Positions 1 to 7,581 are shown, counted from the first letter of the stretch. The stretch: DNA of 10,927 nucleotides from Ruminococcaceae bacterium UBA5423 (GCA_002409375.1 DHNF01000098.1:1-10927), one strand, 5' to 3'. The notes: generated by a model not told the origin, from the letters alone. A program made the numbers and translations.

Positions 1-720
1 TGATGTGCTGTGCAGCAAAACAACGGCACCGGGGTGTATTCGAGGCAGTAGCTTTTCAAAAGCCTGTTCACGGGTTGGCTGCTTATCGTCATACCAATCA
101 ACATATGCAAGACTCCAAAACACCGTCTTGTAACCAAGCTCTTTTGCCATATTCAAATTACTTTCACTGTATTTCCCCTGGGGCGGACGGTAAAGCTTTG
201 GCATTTCTTTTCCTGTAATCTGTTTATAAAGCTGTTCAAGCGATTTAAGCTCCTGCACAAACTTTTCACGGCTCATTATTTTTGACATATCCGGGTGATT
301 AAATGTGTGATTTCCCACAAGATGCCCCTCGTCACACATACGCTTTACAAGCTCGGGATTTTTATTGAGATAATTGCCCACAAGAAAAAAAGCGGCTTTT
401 ACATTCTGCTTTTTAAGAACATCTAAAATAGCCGGAGTATAGCCACCTTCATACCCTGCATCAAATGTAAGATAAATTATCTTTTTATCCGAGCCTCCAA
501 CATAAAATGAGTTGTATTGACGCAGATATTCTGCCGACGCGTTACCTTCGGGAGCCTTGCCCGGCTGACGGAAACTAAGACCCCAGTTTGTATTGTCAGT
601 CGAAGTTGTGACGGCGGTTGCGCCAACCACATGTACAACTGTAGCAATTGCAGTCCCTACCACCAAAACGCAAAGGAAAAGTGCCGACAGCACTTGTTTA
701 CCTTTTATTATAATATACAT
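1..720 (-). CDS. pdaA: PdaA-like polysaccharide (peptidoglycan) deacetylase, 3' end cut by window edge
   Basis: NodB-family deacetylase most like PdaA, which in Bacillus removes the acetyl group from N-acetylmuramic acid on the way to muramic delta-lactam in spore cortex. 240 codons are visible and the frame is open at base 1, so a short C-terminal piece is missing. Seen: a signal-anchor helix at about residues 9-30, a PdaA-type linker (NWGLSF, then EYLRQYNSFYVG), motif TFDAG with the catalytic-type Asp87, the metal-binding H138-x3-H142, RPPQG near 178-182, the FWSLAYVDW strand near 201-209 and LLHS with His237. The start is the ATG at 718-720 with AAGGAGG (728-734) seven bases upstream. Oddity: Ala88 sits where classical NodB enzymes have a second Asp and B. 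subtilis PdaA has Asn. It lies 53 bp downstream of mscL and is probably co-transcribed. Family assignment is firm; a spore-specific role is inference. Confidence 0.9.
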   Translation of the reverse strand, partial: MYIIIKGKQVLSALFLCVLVVGTAIATVVHVVGATAVTTSTDNTNWGLSFRQPGKAPEGNASAEYLRQYNSFYVGGSDKKIIYLTFDAGYEGGYTPAILDVLKKQNVKAAFFLVGNYLNKNPELVKRMCDEGHLVGNHTFNHPDMSKIMSREKFVQELKSLEQLYKQITGKEMPKLYRPPQGKYSESNLNMAKELGYKTVFWSLAYVDWYDDKQPTREQAFEKLLPRIHPGAVVLLHSTS

Positions 721-763
721 GCCCGCCCCTCCTTTTCTTATAAATGTATATGGCGGGACGGGC
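721..763 (-). promoter_or_regulatory. Hairpin covering the pdaA ribosome binding site
   Basis: The gap between mscL and pdaA contains an imperfect GC-rich inverted repeat: arms 752-763 and 721-732 pair at 10 of 12 positions around a 19-base AT-rich loop. In the mRNA the 3' arm contains most of the Shine-Dalgarno sequence (728-734) and ends at the base before the ATG. The fold could block ribosome entry, or could act as a processing or weak termination site after mscL; there is no U-tract after it. The pairing is seen; the regulatory role is inference. Confidence 0.4.
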
Positions 764-773
764 AACAATTATG

Positions 774-1289
774 TTAATTTTCAATCTGTGAGGTGCAATG
801 TGGACAACGTGACGCTTTAATGCTTATTTCGCTTTGACAATACTCACACAGCTTTGTAACAGCGGGCGGCGGAGTTTCATCGTCTTTTTTAACTATTTCG
901 GAAATACGATTAACCAGTTTAACCATAAAAAATATGACTATCGCCATAATCATAAAATCCAAAACTGCCGTCAAAAACGCTCCGTAATTCAAGGTTGAAA
1001 CACCGAGCTCTTTCGCCGCTTCAAGCGATGTAATGTCACTCACCCTTACACCGTCCGGCTTGCTTAATACTGCAAAACGGTCGTTAAAATTGACACTGCC
1101 GGTCATAAACCCAATCAGAGGCATTATTAAATCATTTACAATTGACGATACGATTTTTTGGAATGCTCCTCCGATAATCACACCTACGGCCAAATCTATG
1201 ACATTACCGCGAAGTGCAAACTGTTTGAACTCATTAATGAATTTTATACCACGCTTTGAAATTGATTTTCTTAGACTCTTATTACCCAT
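774..1289 (-). CDS. mscL: Large-conductance mechanosensitive channel MscL with C-terminal zinc ribbon
   Basis: 171-residue MscL, a homopentameric inner-membrane pore that opens under membrane tension and releases solutes on hypo-osmotic shock. Seen: N-terminal amphipathic segment, the family signature FALRGNVIDLAVGVIIG at about 24-40 starting TM1 (about 29-52), a periplasmic loop, NYGAF at 101-105, then TM2 (about 105-127) ending in KLVNRISE. The usual MscL ends in a short charged helix that forms a cytoplasmic bundle. Here a proline linker (PPP, 140-142) leads to C148-x2-C151 and C162-x2-C165, a zinc-ribbon pattern, making the protein longer than the roughly 130-150 residues usual for the family. 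The ATG overlaps the upstream exonuclease stop by one base (TAATG), suggesting translational coupling. Confidence 0.95.
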   Translation of the reverse strand: MGNKSLRKSISKRGIKFINEFKQFALRGNVIDLAVGVIIGGAFQKIVSSIVNDLIMPLIGFMTGSVNFNDRFAVLSKPDGVRVSDITSLEAAKELGVSTLNYGAFLTAVLDFMIMAIVIFFMVKLVNRISEIVKKDDETPPPAVTKLCEYCQSEISIKASRCPHCTSQIEN

Positions 1290-2146
1290 TACTTCTCACA
1301 ATCCTCTCGCGGCTTTTGTACAAGCTTGCGCGTTGTCTGTGCGCCATCGTATTTAAGCTTTACCTGTACGCGTGCTGCATATTTTGTCCCACCCCCGCCG
1401 CAAATAAAATCAGCAAAAAATGCGCGGCTGCTAAACCTCCATTGCCCTGTGCGTCTTAACCTACGGTTACATTTTTCACACCTAAAACGCAAATCAGACT
1501 TATTTACATGAATATCTTTTATGTCACTGATAATCACATTTTTGAATGTTAGCCGGTCATAGAACTCCGTATCTGTGGGGCGCACCTGCAAAGCAAACGA
1601 CTGTGGTTCATAGACGCCGGCAAACACCTTGCCGGTTAAAATACTGTCGTCAAGCGCACGGTGATTTTCTAAGTCACCCGTATCAATACTTAACAACTCA
1701 CAAGCTTTTAAAAGCCCAAGCTGTTGCGTGTCGCCGTAATCAAGGCGCGTTTGACAATAGTTTTGCAAGTCGACATAATAGTTTAGAAATGGTATGCGCT
1801 GACTATTAAAAAAATACCGACAGTTTTCAATTAGCACTAATAAATCGGTCGTGCTCCATGTCATTACAACCGCATTAGGGTCCGAAATCCACCTTTTAAG
1901 CAATGAAACAACGCGTGAAAACGGTTGGCCGCCTTTAAGCTCCTGCTCGTCAATACCGGTAAGATTGGTTACAATATGAGACAGCTTTCGGCTGAAAATC
2001 GGCTTTATTACTGCCCTGAATTCATCAACTTGTTTCAAAGAACTATCAATTTTAACGGCACCAATTTCAATAATCTCATTAAAATAACTCTTTAACTTCC
2101 GTGTGTATACACCGTTCCATTCTAAATCCAAAATAATATAGGTCAT
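1289..2146 (-). CDS. DEDDh 3'-5' exonuclease (ERI1/KapD-like) with C-terminal Cys module
   Basis: 285-residue exonuclease of the DnaQ-like (DEDDh) superfamily, which removes nucleotides from 3' ends of RNA or DNA using two metal ions. Seen: ExoI motif D7-L-E9 near the N-terminus, a probable ExoII Asp101 in WSTTD, and ExoIII H162-x3-D166 in HRALDD; the core spans about residues 1-175. The first motif and overall layout resemble the ERI1/KapD group rather than the DNA polymerase proofreading subunit. The C-terminal 70 residues carry C223-x2-C226 and C249 followed by four glycines, which looks like a zinc-ribbon whose fourth ligand is not obvious; Cys283 is near the end. The start is the ATG at 2144-2146 with AAGGTGA (2151-2157) upstream. 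The substrate is unknown. It is the first gene of a probable exonuclease-mscL-pdaA unit. Confidence 0.88.
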   Translation of the reverse strand: MTYIILDLEWNGVYTRKLKSYFNEIIEIGAVKIDSSLKQVDEFRAVIKPIFSRKLSHIVTNLTGIDEQELKGGQPFSRVVSLLKRWISDPNAVVMTWSTTDLLVLIENCRYFFNSQRIPFLNYYVDLQNYCQTRLDYGDTQQLGLLKACELLSIDTGDLENHRALDDSILTGKVFAGVYEPQSFALQVRPTDTEFYDRLTFKNVIISDIKDIHVNKSDLRFRCEKCNRRLRRTGQWRFSSRAFFADFICGGGGTKYAARVQVKLKYDGAQTTRKLVQKPREDCEK

Positions 2147-2217
2147 GCGTTCACCTTTTTTAATTTTTAAGCTAATTAATTTAATAAAAAAAAATAAATT
2201 TTATACCGATAAAGGAA

Positions 2218-2253
2218 GTATGATGCTACGTTATAAAAATAAAGGTATCATAC
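2218..2253. repeat. 7-bp inverted repeat in HIT-exonuclease gap
   Basis: GTATGAT (2218-2224) and ATCATAC (2247-2253) are perfect inverted copies around a 22-base AT-rich spacer. On the minus strand the repeat lies after the HIT stop codon and before a T-rich stretch (about 2186-2194) ahead of the exonuclease gene. It could be a weak terminator or an operator. No convincing -35/-10 pair was found in this 115-bp gap, although TATAAA occurs here, so it is unclear whether the exonuclease gene has its own promoter. Confidence 0.3.
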
Positions 2254-2261
2254 ATTAGACA

Positions 2262-2597
2262 TTATGCCATTGCACCGAGAACATCGCCTGCGAGCACATG
2301 GAAATGCAAATGAAACACCGTCTGTCCGGCGTCTGTGCCACTGTTGGTCACAACGCGAAATGACTGAATATTTAACTCATCTGCAAGCTTTGAAATTATT
2401 TCAAAAATATGGGCAATAAGCTTGCTGTTTTGAGTCGTAATACTGCCCGCGTTTTCAATATGCTCCTTGGTTATCACCAGAAAATGCACGGGTGTTTGCG
2501 GTTCAATATCATAAAACGCCAACACACTTTCATCTTCATAAATTTTTTTAGAGGGTATCTCCCCTGTCGCAATTTTGCAAAAAACACAATCTTCCAA
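2262..2597 (-). CDS. hinT: HIT-family (HinT-like) nucleotide phosphoramidase
   Basis: Small cytosolic histidine-triad protein; HinT relatives hydrolyse AMP-linked phosphoramidates and aminoacyl-adenylates, such as those released by tRNA synthetases. Seen: N-terminal CVFC (C4, C7), often a zinc-binding pair in this family, the segment GEIPSKKIYEDE, and the triad H96-L-H98-F-H100 with the downstream V-L-A-G. Start choice: a GTG at 2604-2606 is in frame, but AGAAGG ends directly against it. The TTG at 2595-2597 lies 11 bases after AGAAGG and gives the usual MEDCxFCKI beginning and a typical 111-residue length, so it is preferred. The gene starts about 24 bp after the alaS stop, so both are probably on the T-box-controlled transcript. 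That pairing is suggestive given HinT activity on lysyl-AMP, but it is only context. Confidence 0.9.
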   Translation of the reverse strand: MEDCVFCKIATGEIPSKKIYEDESVLAFYDIEPQTPVHFLVITKEHIENAGSITTQNSKLIAHIFEIISKLADELNIQSFRVVTNSGTDAGQTVFHLHFHVLAGDVLGAMA

Positions 2598-2621
2598 TTT
2601 TAACACACCCTTCTATTTATA

Positions 2622-5267
2622 TTATTTTAAATATTTCTCGACAATTCCGGCGAACGCATCAAGAGCAAAACTTATTTTTTCGGTGTTTTTGCCACCGGCC
2701 ATTGCAATATCAGGTTTGCCTCCCCCATTGCCACCACACATCCGTGCAACCTCGCGGACAATATTCCCGGCATGGGCACCCGCAGCCACAGCATCTTTAC
2801 CGCAATAGCAGCCAAAAGTCAGTTTGTCCTTATCAATACCCGCAATTAGAATAACTGCGTCACCAGGCGCATTATCACGGCATGAATCGCACATGCTTCG
2901 CACGCCGCCACCGTCAACTCCCTTGAACGACGACGATGCAACTCGGACTTTGCCTACAGGCGCAAGATTGTTTATCAATCCCGAAACTTTGTTTGCAGAT
3001 ATTTTTGAGTTTAAAATATCTATCTCGCGGCGTGCATCTTTCAATTCGGCAGCGATACCCAAAACACGGCTCGGCAATTCGTCAATACCGGTTTTTAATG
3101 CTTGAGCAGATTCTTCAAGCAGACGGCGATACCCGTTGATTGTATAAAGTACATTTTCTCCTGTTACTGCTTCAATACGCCGCACACCGGCCGCAATAGA
3201 GCTATCGTGCAATATGCAAAACAAGCCCACTTTTGAAGTATTGTCCACATGCGTACCACCGCAAAGCTCAATTGATACCGGTTGTTCATCGCCCGGCCTG
3301 TTAATACTTACAACTCGAACAACATCGTCATACTTTTCACCGAAAAGTGCCATCGCTCCAAGTTTTTTTGCATCATTAATCGGCATTTCGCGGATATCGA
3401 CTGCCAGGCTGTCAAAAATCCATGTATTAACCAAAGCTTCTACTTGTGAAAGCTCATCTGCGGTTAAAGCCGAAAAATGTGCAAAGTCAAACCTCATTCT
3501 GTTAGCATCAACAAGCTGACCCGCCTGTTCAACATGATTGCCGAGGACGCAACGAAGTGCAGCCTGAAGCAGGTGAGCGGCGGTATGGTTTCTCATTGTA
3601 GCAAAACGCCGTCTTTTATCCACATCAGCAGTAATAAAATCTCCAACACTCAATTCACCTTTTGTCATAGTACCAATATGAATAAATACGCCATTTTCAC
3701 TTTTTACGGTATCGGTCACTTCAAAAGTGGCATCATCGCAATGAATAATACCGCTGTCCCCCGCCTGCCCGCCGCTTTCAGCGTAAAAGGGCGTTACATC
3801 AAGTATAACGGCTGCCTTTTCGCCTTTTGTCAGGCTTTCGGCTAGTTCTTCTCCGCGTATCAAAGCTTTCACCTTTGCTTTTGTGCAAAGCGACTGATAG
3901 CCGATAAAGCGCCCGGGCATAAGCTGTTCTGCCACACCGGCACTGCCTTTCCATGCATCTTTGTCATCCTTGCGTGCCGCACGGGCACGGGCGCGTTGTT
4001 CAGACATAAGCTTGTTAAACTCGTCCTCGTCTACCGCAAAGCCCTTTTCTTCTAAAATGTCGTGAGTTAAATCGAGTGGAAAACCATAGGTGTCATAAAG
4101 TCTGAAAGCTTCCTGACCAGACAGCACTTTACCGTCAAGAGATGCTATCATTTCATCTAACATCGTTAAACCGCTATCTATAGTTTTTTCAAATGATTGT
4201 TCTTCAATTTTTATTATTTTCTCAATAAAATCTTTTTTATCCTGAAGTTCGGGATATGCGTTTGCGTTTTCCTTTATTACAGATTCACAGACCTCATAAA
4301 GAAACGGGCGGTTAATCGAAAGCAGTCTACCGTGGCGTGCAGCGCGCCGCAGCAGACGACGAACTACATAACCCCTGCCCTCGTTTGACGGCATAACTCC
4401 GTCACCTATCATAAATGTTATCGAGCGAACATGGTCGGTTATGACTCGTAGCGATACATCTGTTTTTTTATTGTTACCGTATTTCACTCCTGCAATTTGT
4501 CCCACATGCTTCATGATATTTTGGACAGTATCAACATCAAAAAGACTGTCTACCCCCTGCAAAATGCAGGCAAGCCGTTCCAGCCCCATGCCCGTGTCAA
4601 TATTAGGATGCTCAAGCGGTGTGTAATTGCCATTTCCGTCGCTGTCAAATTGGGTAAACACAATATTCCAAAACTCTACATACCTGTCACATTCACAACC
4701 AACACCACAATTTTGCGAACCGCAGCCGTATTTTTCTCCCCTGTCGAAATATATTTCAGAACATGGGCCGCATGGTCCTGAGCCATGTTCCCAGAAGTTA
4801 TCCTCCTTGCCCATGCGCACAATACGCTCCGGACTTACGTTAACCTCTTTTGTCCATATGTCAAAAGCCTCATCGTCATTTTCATAAATGCTGACCCAAA
4901 GTCGTTGTGATGGCATTAAAAGCACCTTTGTGCAAAACTCCCATGCCCACAGTATTGCCTCACGCTTGAAATAATCGCCAAAGCTAAAATTGCCCAGCAT
5001 TTCAAAATATGTGCCGTGCCGCGAAGTCTTACCTACACGCTCAATATCAGGCGTGCGTATGCATTTTTGGCACGTTGTTACACGCTTGCTCGGCGGGGTC
5101 AACTCTCCGGTAAAATACTTTTTCATCGGAGCCATACCTGCATTGATAAGCAGCAGAGATTTGTCGTTTTGAGGAATAAGCGAAAAACTTGGCAGCCGCA
5201 GATGTCCTTTACTTTCAAAAAAAGAAAGATATTTTTCTCTAAGTTCATTAAGTCCGGTCCATTGCAT
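2622..5267 (-). CDS. alaS: Alanine--tRNA ligase
   Basis: Full-length (881 residues) class II synthetase that activates alanine with ATP, charges tRNA-Ala and edits Ser/Gly mischarging. Seen in order: catalytic core from residue 1 with the RTPDIERVGKTSRHGTYFEM motif 2 region (about 71-90), the FGDYFKREAI segment, a Cys-rich insertion C182-x4-C187-x3-C191-x1-C193 inside the core, and the class II motif 3 region DTGMGLERL (224-232). The tRNA-recognition helices follow, then the editing domain with zinc ligands H561-x3-H565 and C669-x3-H673 (CGGTH). The C-Ala (DHHA1) domain ends in a glycine-rich GGNGGGKPDIAMAGG (845-859). The start is the ATG at 5265-5267, preceded by AAAGGA and AGAAG. Expression is controlled by the upstream T-box. 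No lesion is visible. Confidence 0.98.
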   Translation of the reverse strand: MQWTGLNELREKYLSFFESKGHLRLPSFSLIPQNDKSLLLINAGMAPMKKYFTGELTPPSKRVTTCQKCIRTPDIERVGKTSRHGTYFEMLGNFSFGDYFKREAILWAWEFCTKVLLMPSQRLWVSIYENDDEAFDIWTKEVNVSPERIVRMGKEDNFWEHGSGPCGPCSEIYFDRGEKYGCGSQNCGVGCECDRYVEFWNIVFTQFDSDGNGNYTPLEHPNIDTGMGLERLACILQGVDSLFDVDTVQNIMKHVGQIAGVKYGNNKKTDVSLRVITDHVRSITFMIGDGVMPSNEGRGYVVRRLLRRAARHGRLLSINRPFLYEVCESVIKENANAYPELQDKKDFIEKIIKIEEQSFEKTIDSGLTMLDEMIASLDGKVLSGQEAFRLYDTYGFPLDLTHDILEEKGFAVDEDEFNKLMSEQRARARAARKDDKDAWKGSAGVAEQLMPGRFIGYQSLCTKAKVKALIRGEELAESLTKGEKAAVILDVTPFYAESGGQAGDSGIIHCDDATFEVTDTVKSENGVFIHIGTMTKGELSVGDFITADVDKRRRFATMRNHTAAHLLQAALRCVLGNHVEQAGQLVDANRMRFDFAHFSALTADELSQVEALVNTWIFDSLAVDIREMPINDAKKLGAMALFGEKYDDVVRVVSINRPGDEQPVSIELCGGTHVDNTSKVGLFCILHDSSIAAGVRRIEAVTGENVLYTINGYRRLLEESAQALKTGIDELPSRVLGIAAELKDARREIDILNSKISANKVSGLINNLAPVGKVRVASSSFKGVDGGGVRSMCDSCRDNAPGDAVILIAGIDKDKLTFGCYCGKDAVAAGAHAGNIVREVARMCGGNGGGKPDIAMAGGKNTEKISFALDAFAGIVEKYLK

Positions 5268-5299
5268 ACGTCTTCTCTATCCTTTCACAATTGTTTTTA

Positions 5300-5336
5300 A
5301 AAAGAAAAATACCCCCGCCCGAATATGGGACGGAGG
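5300..5336 (-). terminator. T-box intrinsic terminator
   Basis: Minus-strand arm CCTCCGTCCC (5336-5327) pairs with GGGCGGGGG (5320-5312) across a six-base loop, with one bulged U, and is followed by a T-rich run (5311-5300). The 5' arm lies immediately after the T-box sequence, as needed for the competing antiterminator fold. Confidence 0.9.
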
Positions 5337-5520
5337 ATTCCGTGGTACCACCCAAATTGCACCTAAAAGGCGCCTCTCAAAATCCTTAACGCGGAAAACG
5401 TCGCCGTTCATCACAGCAAAACTCAGGGATGGCTTTCCGGTTTGGAAACACAGGCACACTTTCAGCCATTGTTGCGCCCTCTCTGAATGTACCGCAGCCG
5501 GTTTATTCCCATCATTGTTA
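5300..5520 (-). promoter_or_regulatory. T-box riboswitch of alaS (alanine)
   Basis: T-box leaders sense uncharged tRNA and let transcription continue when charging is low. On the minus strand the hallmark T-box bulge sequence GGGTGGTACCACG is present at 5353-5341, just before a terminator. Further 5' are AGAGAG (5484-5479) and a stem GGCGCA/TGTGCC enclosing a loop with ATGGCTGAAAG, the expected distal end of Stem I. A GCT alanine codon at 5417-5415, shortly after CCCTGAG, is a plausible specifier. Two further hairpins follow (about 5408-5388 and 5376-5360) before the T-box. The T-box and terminator are directly seen; the 5' limit and the specifier are inferred from position and the downstream gene. 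Confidence 0.93.
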
Positions 5521-5548
5521 ATAGTAATATTTTGAATTTCTATTTGCT

Positions 5549-5577
5549 ATTATATCCCGACACTTTATCAAAGTCAA
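5549..5577 (-). promoter_or_regulatory. Sigma-A type promoter of alaS
   Basis: TTGACT (5577-5572) and a perfect TATAAT (5554-5549) are separated by 17 bases. Transcription would begin near 5542, giving a leader of about 275 bases that exactly accommodates the T-box. This is the best consensus promoter in the window. Confidence 0.88.
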
Positions 5578-5655
5578 GAACAGAGCTTAGGTAGTTTCTT
5601 TTCTTGTTTCCGTGAAAAGTTATGTAAAGAGAGTCAGACAGAAGTTGCAAGAGAC

Positions 5656-7581
5656 TCACTGTGATATAGTTTCGTTTTGCAAGTATTTATACTGATTGCG
5701 GCCTGCATGTTTTGCTTGATACAACGCCTTGTCAGCCGTTAGCAACAATTCGTTAGACGAAAGATTAAATTCCGGAACAATAGAAGTTATGCCTACACTC
5801 ACAGATATCCGGGAACTTATCAGTGAGCATTTATGAGGAATATTTAACTCCTCGATTTTTTCCAAAATCCTGTCGGCCATCCGTTTCGCCTGGTCTTTCC
5901 CGGCCTGTGGCACAACAACGATAAATTCTTCTCCACCATAGCGGACTACAAGATCGCTTGATCGTCTGAATAGTGCTTGTATTGTCTGCGCAATTTTTTT
6001 TAGACACTCGTCTCCGGCTACATGGCCATAATAGTCATTGTATTCTTTAAAAAAGTCAATGTCTAAAACCATTAGGGCGATTGGTGTTTTATATTTAAGG
6101 CAGCGGGCCCATTCAATTTCAAGCACTTCACTATAATGTCGCCTGTTCCAAAGCCCTGTTAATGGATCCTTTCGTGAAATCAGCTCAAGTGCACTATTCG
6201 CATTTTCAAGCTCTCTCCTTGATTCTTCCAAAGCATGAGTTCGTTTCTTTACAAGATTATCAAGATTTTGATTAATTGTTTTTAACTCTTTAGTCATGTT
6301 TTCTTCGTGTTCCAAAGAACTTGAAAATTGTTTTGCCAGTACCATAGAATTAGTAAAGACAAAGATCAGCTGCCCGATAGCAGAAAGGTTATCTGTTTTA
6401 ATTATATTCTGCAAAAGCGGGATGCTATAATCATTCATCCAAACACTTAAAAAAATTATATCATTAAGGCTTGTCACAATCATCGCAAGTCCACCCGCAA
6501 TAATAAGCCAGGCACTCTTTTTCTTTTGTAGGATGACTTTTATAAATGTAACAATAAGATAAATAATAACACAAAGCGAAAATAATTGATATCCTGGGTT
6601 TGCCACCGTGAATATCCTCACAGGTGTTAGCAGCACAAGACAGCTAAATACAGCTGCAATCCCCTGTATTGCCCGAACTGTTCTTTGATGAAAGTGAGCA
6701 GGAAAAACCACTCTAAAAAATGTTACAATAATCGGAACACCAAGATAGTACGTCAGAGTCTGGAGCTTATGGGCAATTTCCCAATTGAAGAATGGAAAAA
6801 AGTAGATAAGCATCCGCTCGCCTACCAGGAGCGTCCTGACTGCTAAGAAAAGACAAAACAGACCAAAATAAAGTGGAGACAGATTCTTTTTTCTAAAGCA
6901 GAACAGAATGATATGATACAGTCCCATGATCATCAGACTACCAAACAGCAAAAACTCGTATGCAATCTTTTGATACCTCATATCCAGAATCTGACTCTCG
7001 CTGCCTAAAATGATGCTTTCAAGTATCCCGCCGCTTCGATGGTTAAAGTTGGACGCCTGTATAACAATTTCGTTTTCGCCCTGCCGTGAAACAAAAAGAG
7101 CCACCTGTGGGAGATACTGAGGTCTCATTGAGTTTCTGTTTTTTCCAACAATTCCGGCAGATGCGATTTGTTCACCGTTTACCCAAAGCTGATAAGCAGT
7201 GAACATTCTTGGTATTTTCAGACCGAGTTTTTTGCCGCCTTGCGTTTCAAAAAGCAGTCTGTAAGTTGCATACCCATTGCCCGTGGCTCCCCTGTCCCCT
7301 GTTTTATATGTATTCCATGAGCCGGGCACATCGATATAGTCTGCATTGTTCTTCCCGACTTGTTTAAAATCTTTTGGAGCAAGGAGATTATTCCAGTAAA
7401 ACTCCCATTTTCCGTCAAGTCTTAGTACACGGTTTGCTGCCAAATCTTCTGTAAGATTGATTGTTCCCTTAACAGCCTTCGGTGAGTTCGTTGGTTTTGC
7501 GTGTGAACAGCCTGAGATTACGAATAAAAGCATTGATAAAAGTGAAAAAACTACGGTAGTAAATATGGCACGATGTCTCAT
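5656..7581 (-). CDS. Membrane diguanylate cyclase, DISM-type sensor + 7TM + GGDEF
   Basis: 641-residue predicted synthase of cyclic di-GMP from two GTP. Seen in order: a signal sequence with a lipobox-like VISGC (Cys25); an extracellular beta-rich domain (about 40-195) with LDGKWEFYWN and IDVPGSW, like the 7TMR-DISM or sugar-binding jelly-roll folds; about seven hydrophobic helices (206-420); a charged coiled-coil linker (about 425-468); and a GGDEF domain (about 470-635). The GGDEF domain has the DPLTGLWNRR entry, metal-ligand region D507-I-D509, the active loop GGEEF (549-553) and an inhibitory-site R540-x2-D543 placed five residues before it. All catalytic features are intact, so activity is expected, with product inhibition. 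The ligand of the outer domain is unknown. It is monocistronic, with its own candidate promoters upstream. The start is the ATG at 7579-7581 after AGGAAAA. Confidence 0.93.
   Translation of the reverse strand: MRHRAIFTTVVFSLLSMLLFVISGCSHAKPTNSPKAVKGTINLTEDLAANRVLRLDGKWEFYWNNLLAPKDFKQVGKNNADYIDVPGSWNTYKTGDRGATGNGYATYRLLFETQGGKKLGLKIPRMFTAYQLWVNGEQIASAGIVGKNRNSMRPQYLPQVALFVSRQGENEIVIQASNFNHRSGGILESIILGSESQILDMRYQKIAYEFLLFGSLMIMGLYHIILFCFRKKNLSPLYFGLFCLFLAVRTLLVGERMLIYFFPFFNWEIAHKLQTLTYYLGVPIIVTFFRVVFPAHFHQRTVRAIQGIAAVFSCLVLLTPVRIFTVANPGYQLFSLCVIIYLIVTFIKVILQKKKSAWLIIAGGLAMIVTSLNDIIFLSVWMNDYSIPLLQNIIKTDNLSAIGQLIFVFTNSMVLAKQFSSSLEHEENMTKELKTINQNLDNLVKKRTHALEESRRELENANSALELISRKDPLTGLWNRRHYSEVLEIEWARCLKYKTPIALMVLDIDFFKEYNDYYGHVAGDECLKKIAQTIQALFRRSSDLVVRYGGEEFIVVVPQAGKDQAKRMADRILEKIEELNIPHKCSLISSRISVSVGITSIVPEFNLSSNELLLTADKALYQAKHAGRNQYKYLQNETISQ

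Noticed and set aside
593..820. Plus-strand frames across the deacetylase and the mscL end
   Set aside because: They are antisense to genes with clear family motifs and have no ribosome binding site.
2160..2217. Promoter for the exonuclease-mscL-pdaA unit around TATAAA
   Set aside because: The hexamer 17 bases upstream matches the -35 consensus at only two of six positions; AT-rich DNA gives many such -10 matches.
5277..5459. 60-codon minus-strand open frame in the alaS leader
   Set aside because: It lies entirely within the T-box structure, including the T-box sequence and terminator; the sequence is constrained by RNA, and the frame has no good ribosome binding site or recognisable protein.
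5598..5619. CTTTTC/GAAAAG hairpin between the cyclase stop and the alaS promoter as a terminator
   Set aside because: Six AT-rich base pairs with a ten-base loop and no U-tract; too weak to call. A GAGTC/GACTC pair at about 5631-5657 is equally weak.
7218..7418. 66-codon minus-strand frame inside the cyclase gene
   Set aside because: It overlaps a well-supported GGDEF gene in another frame and its translation has no recognisable features.
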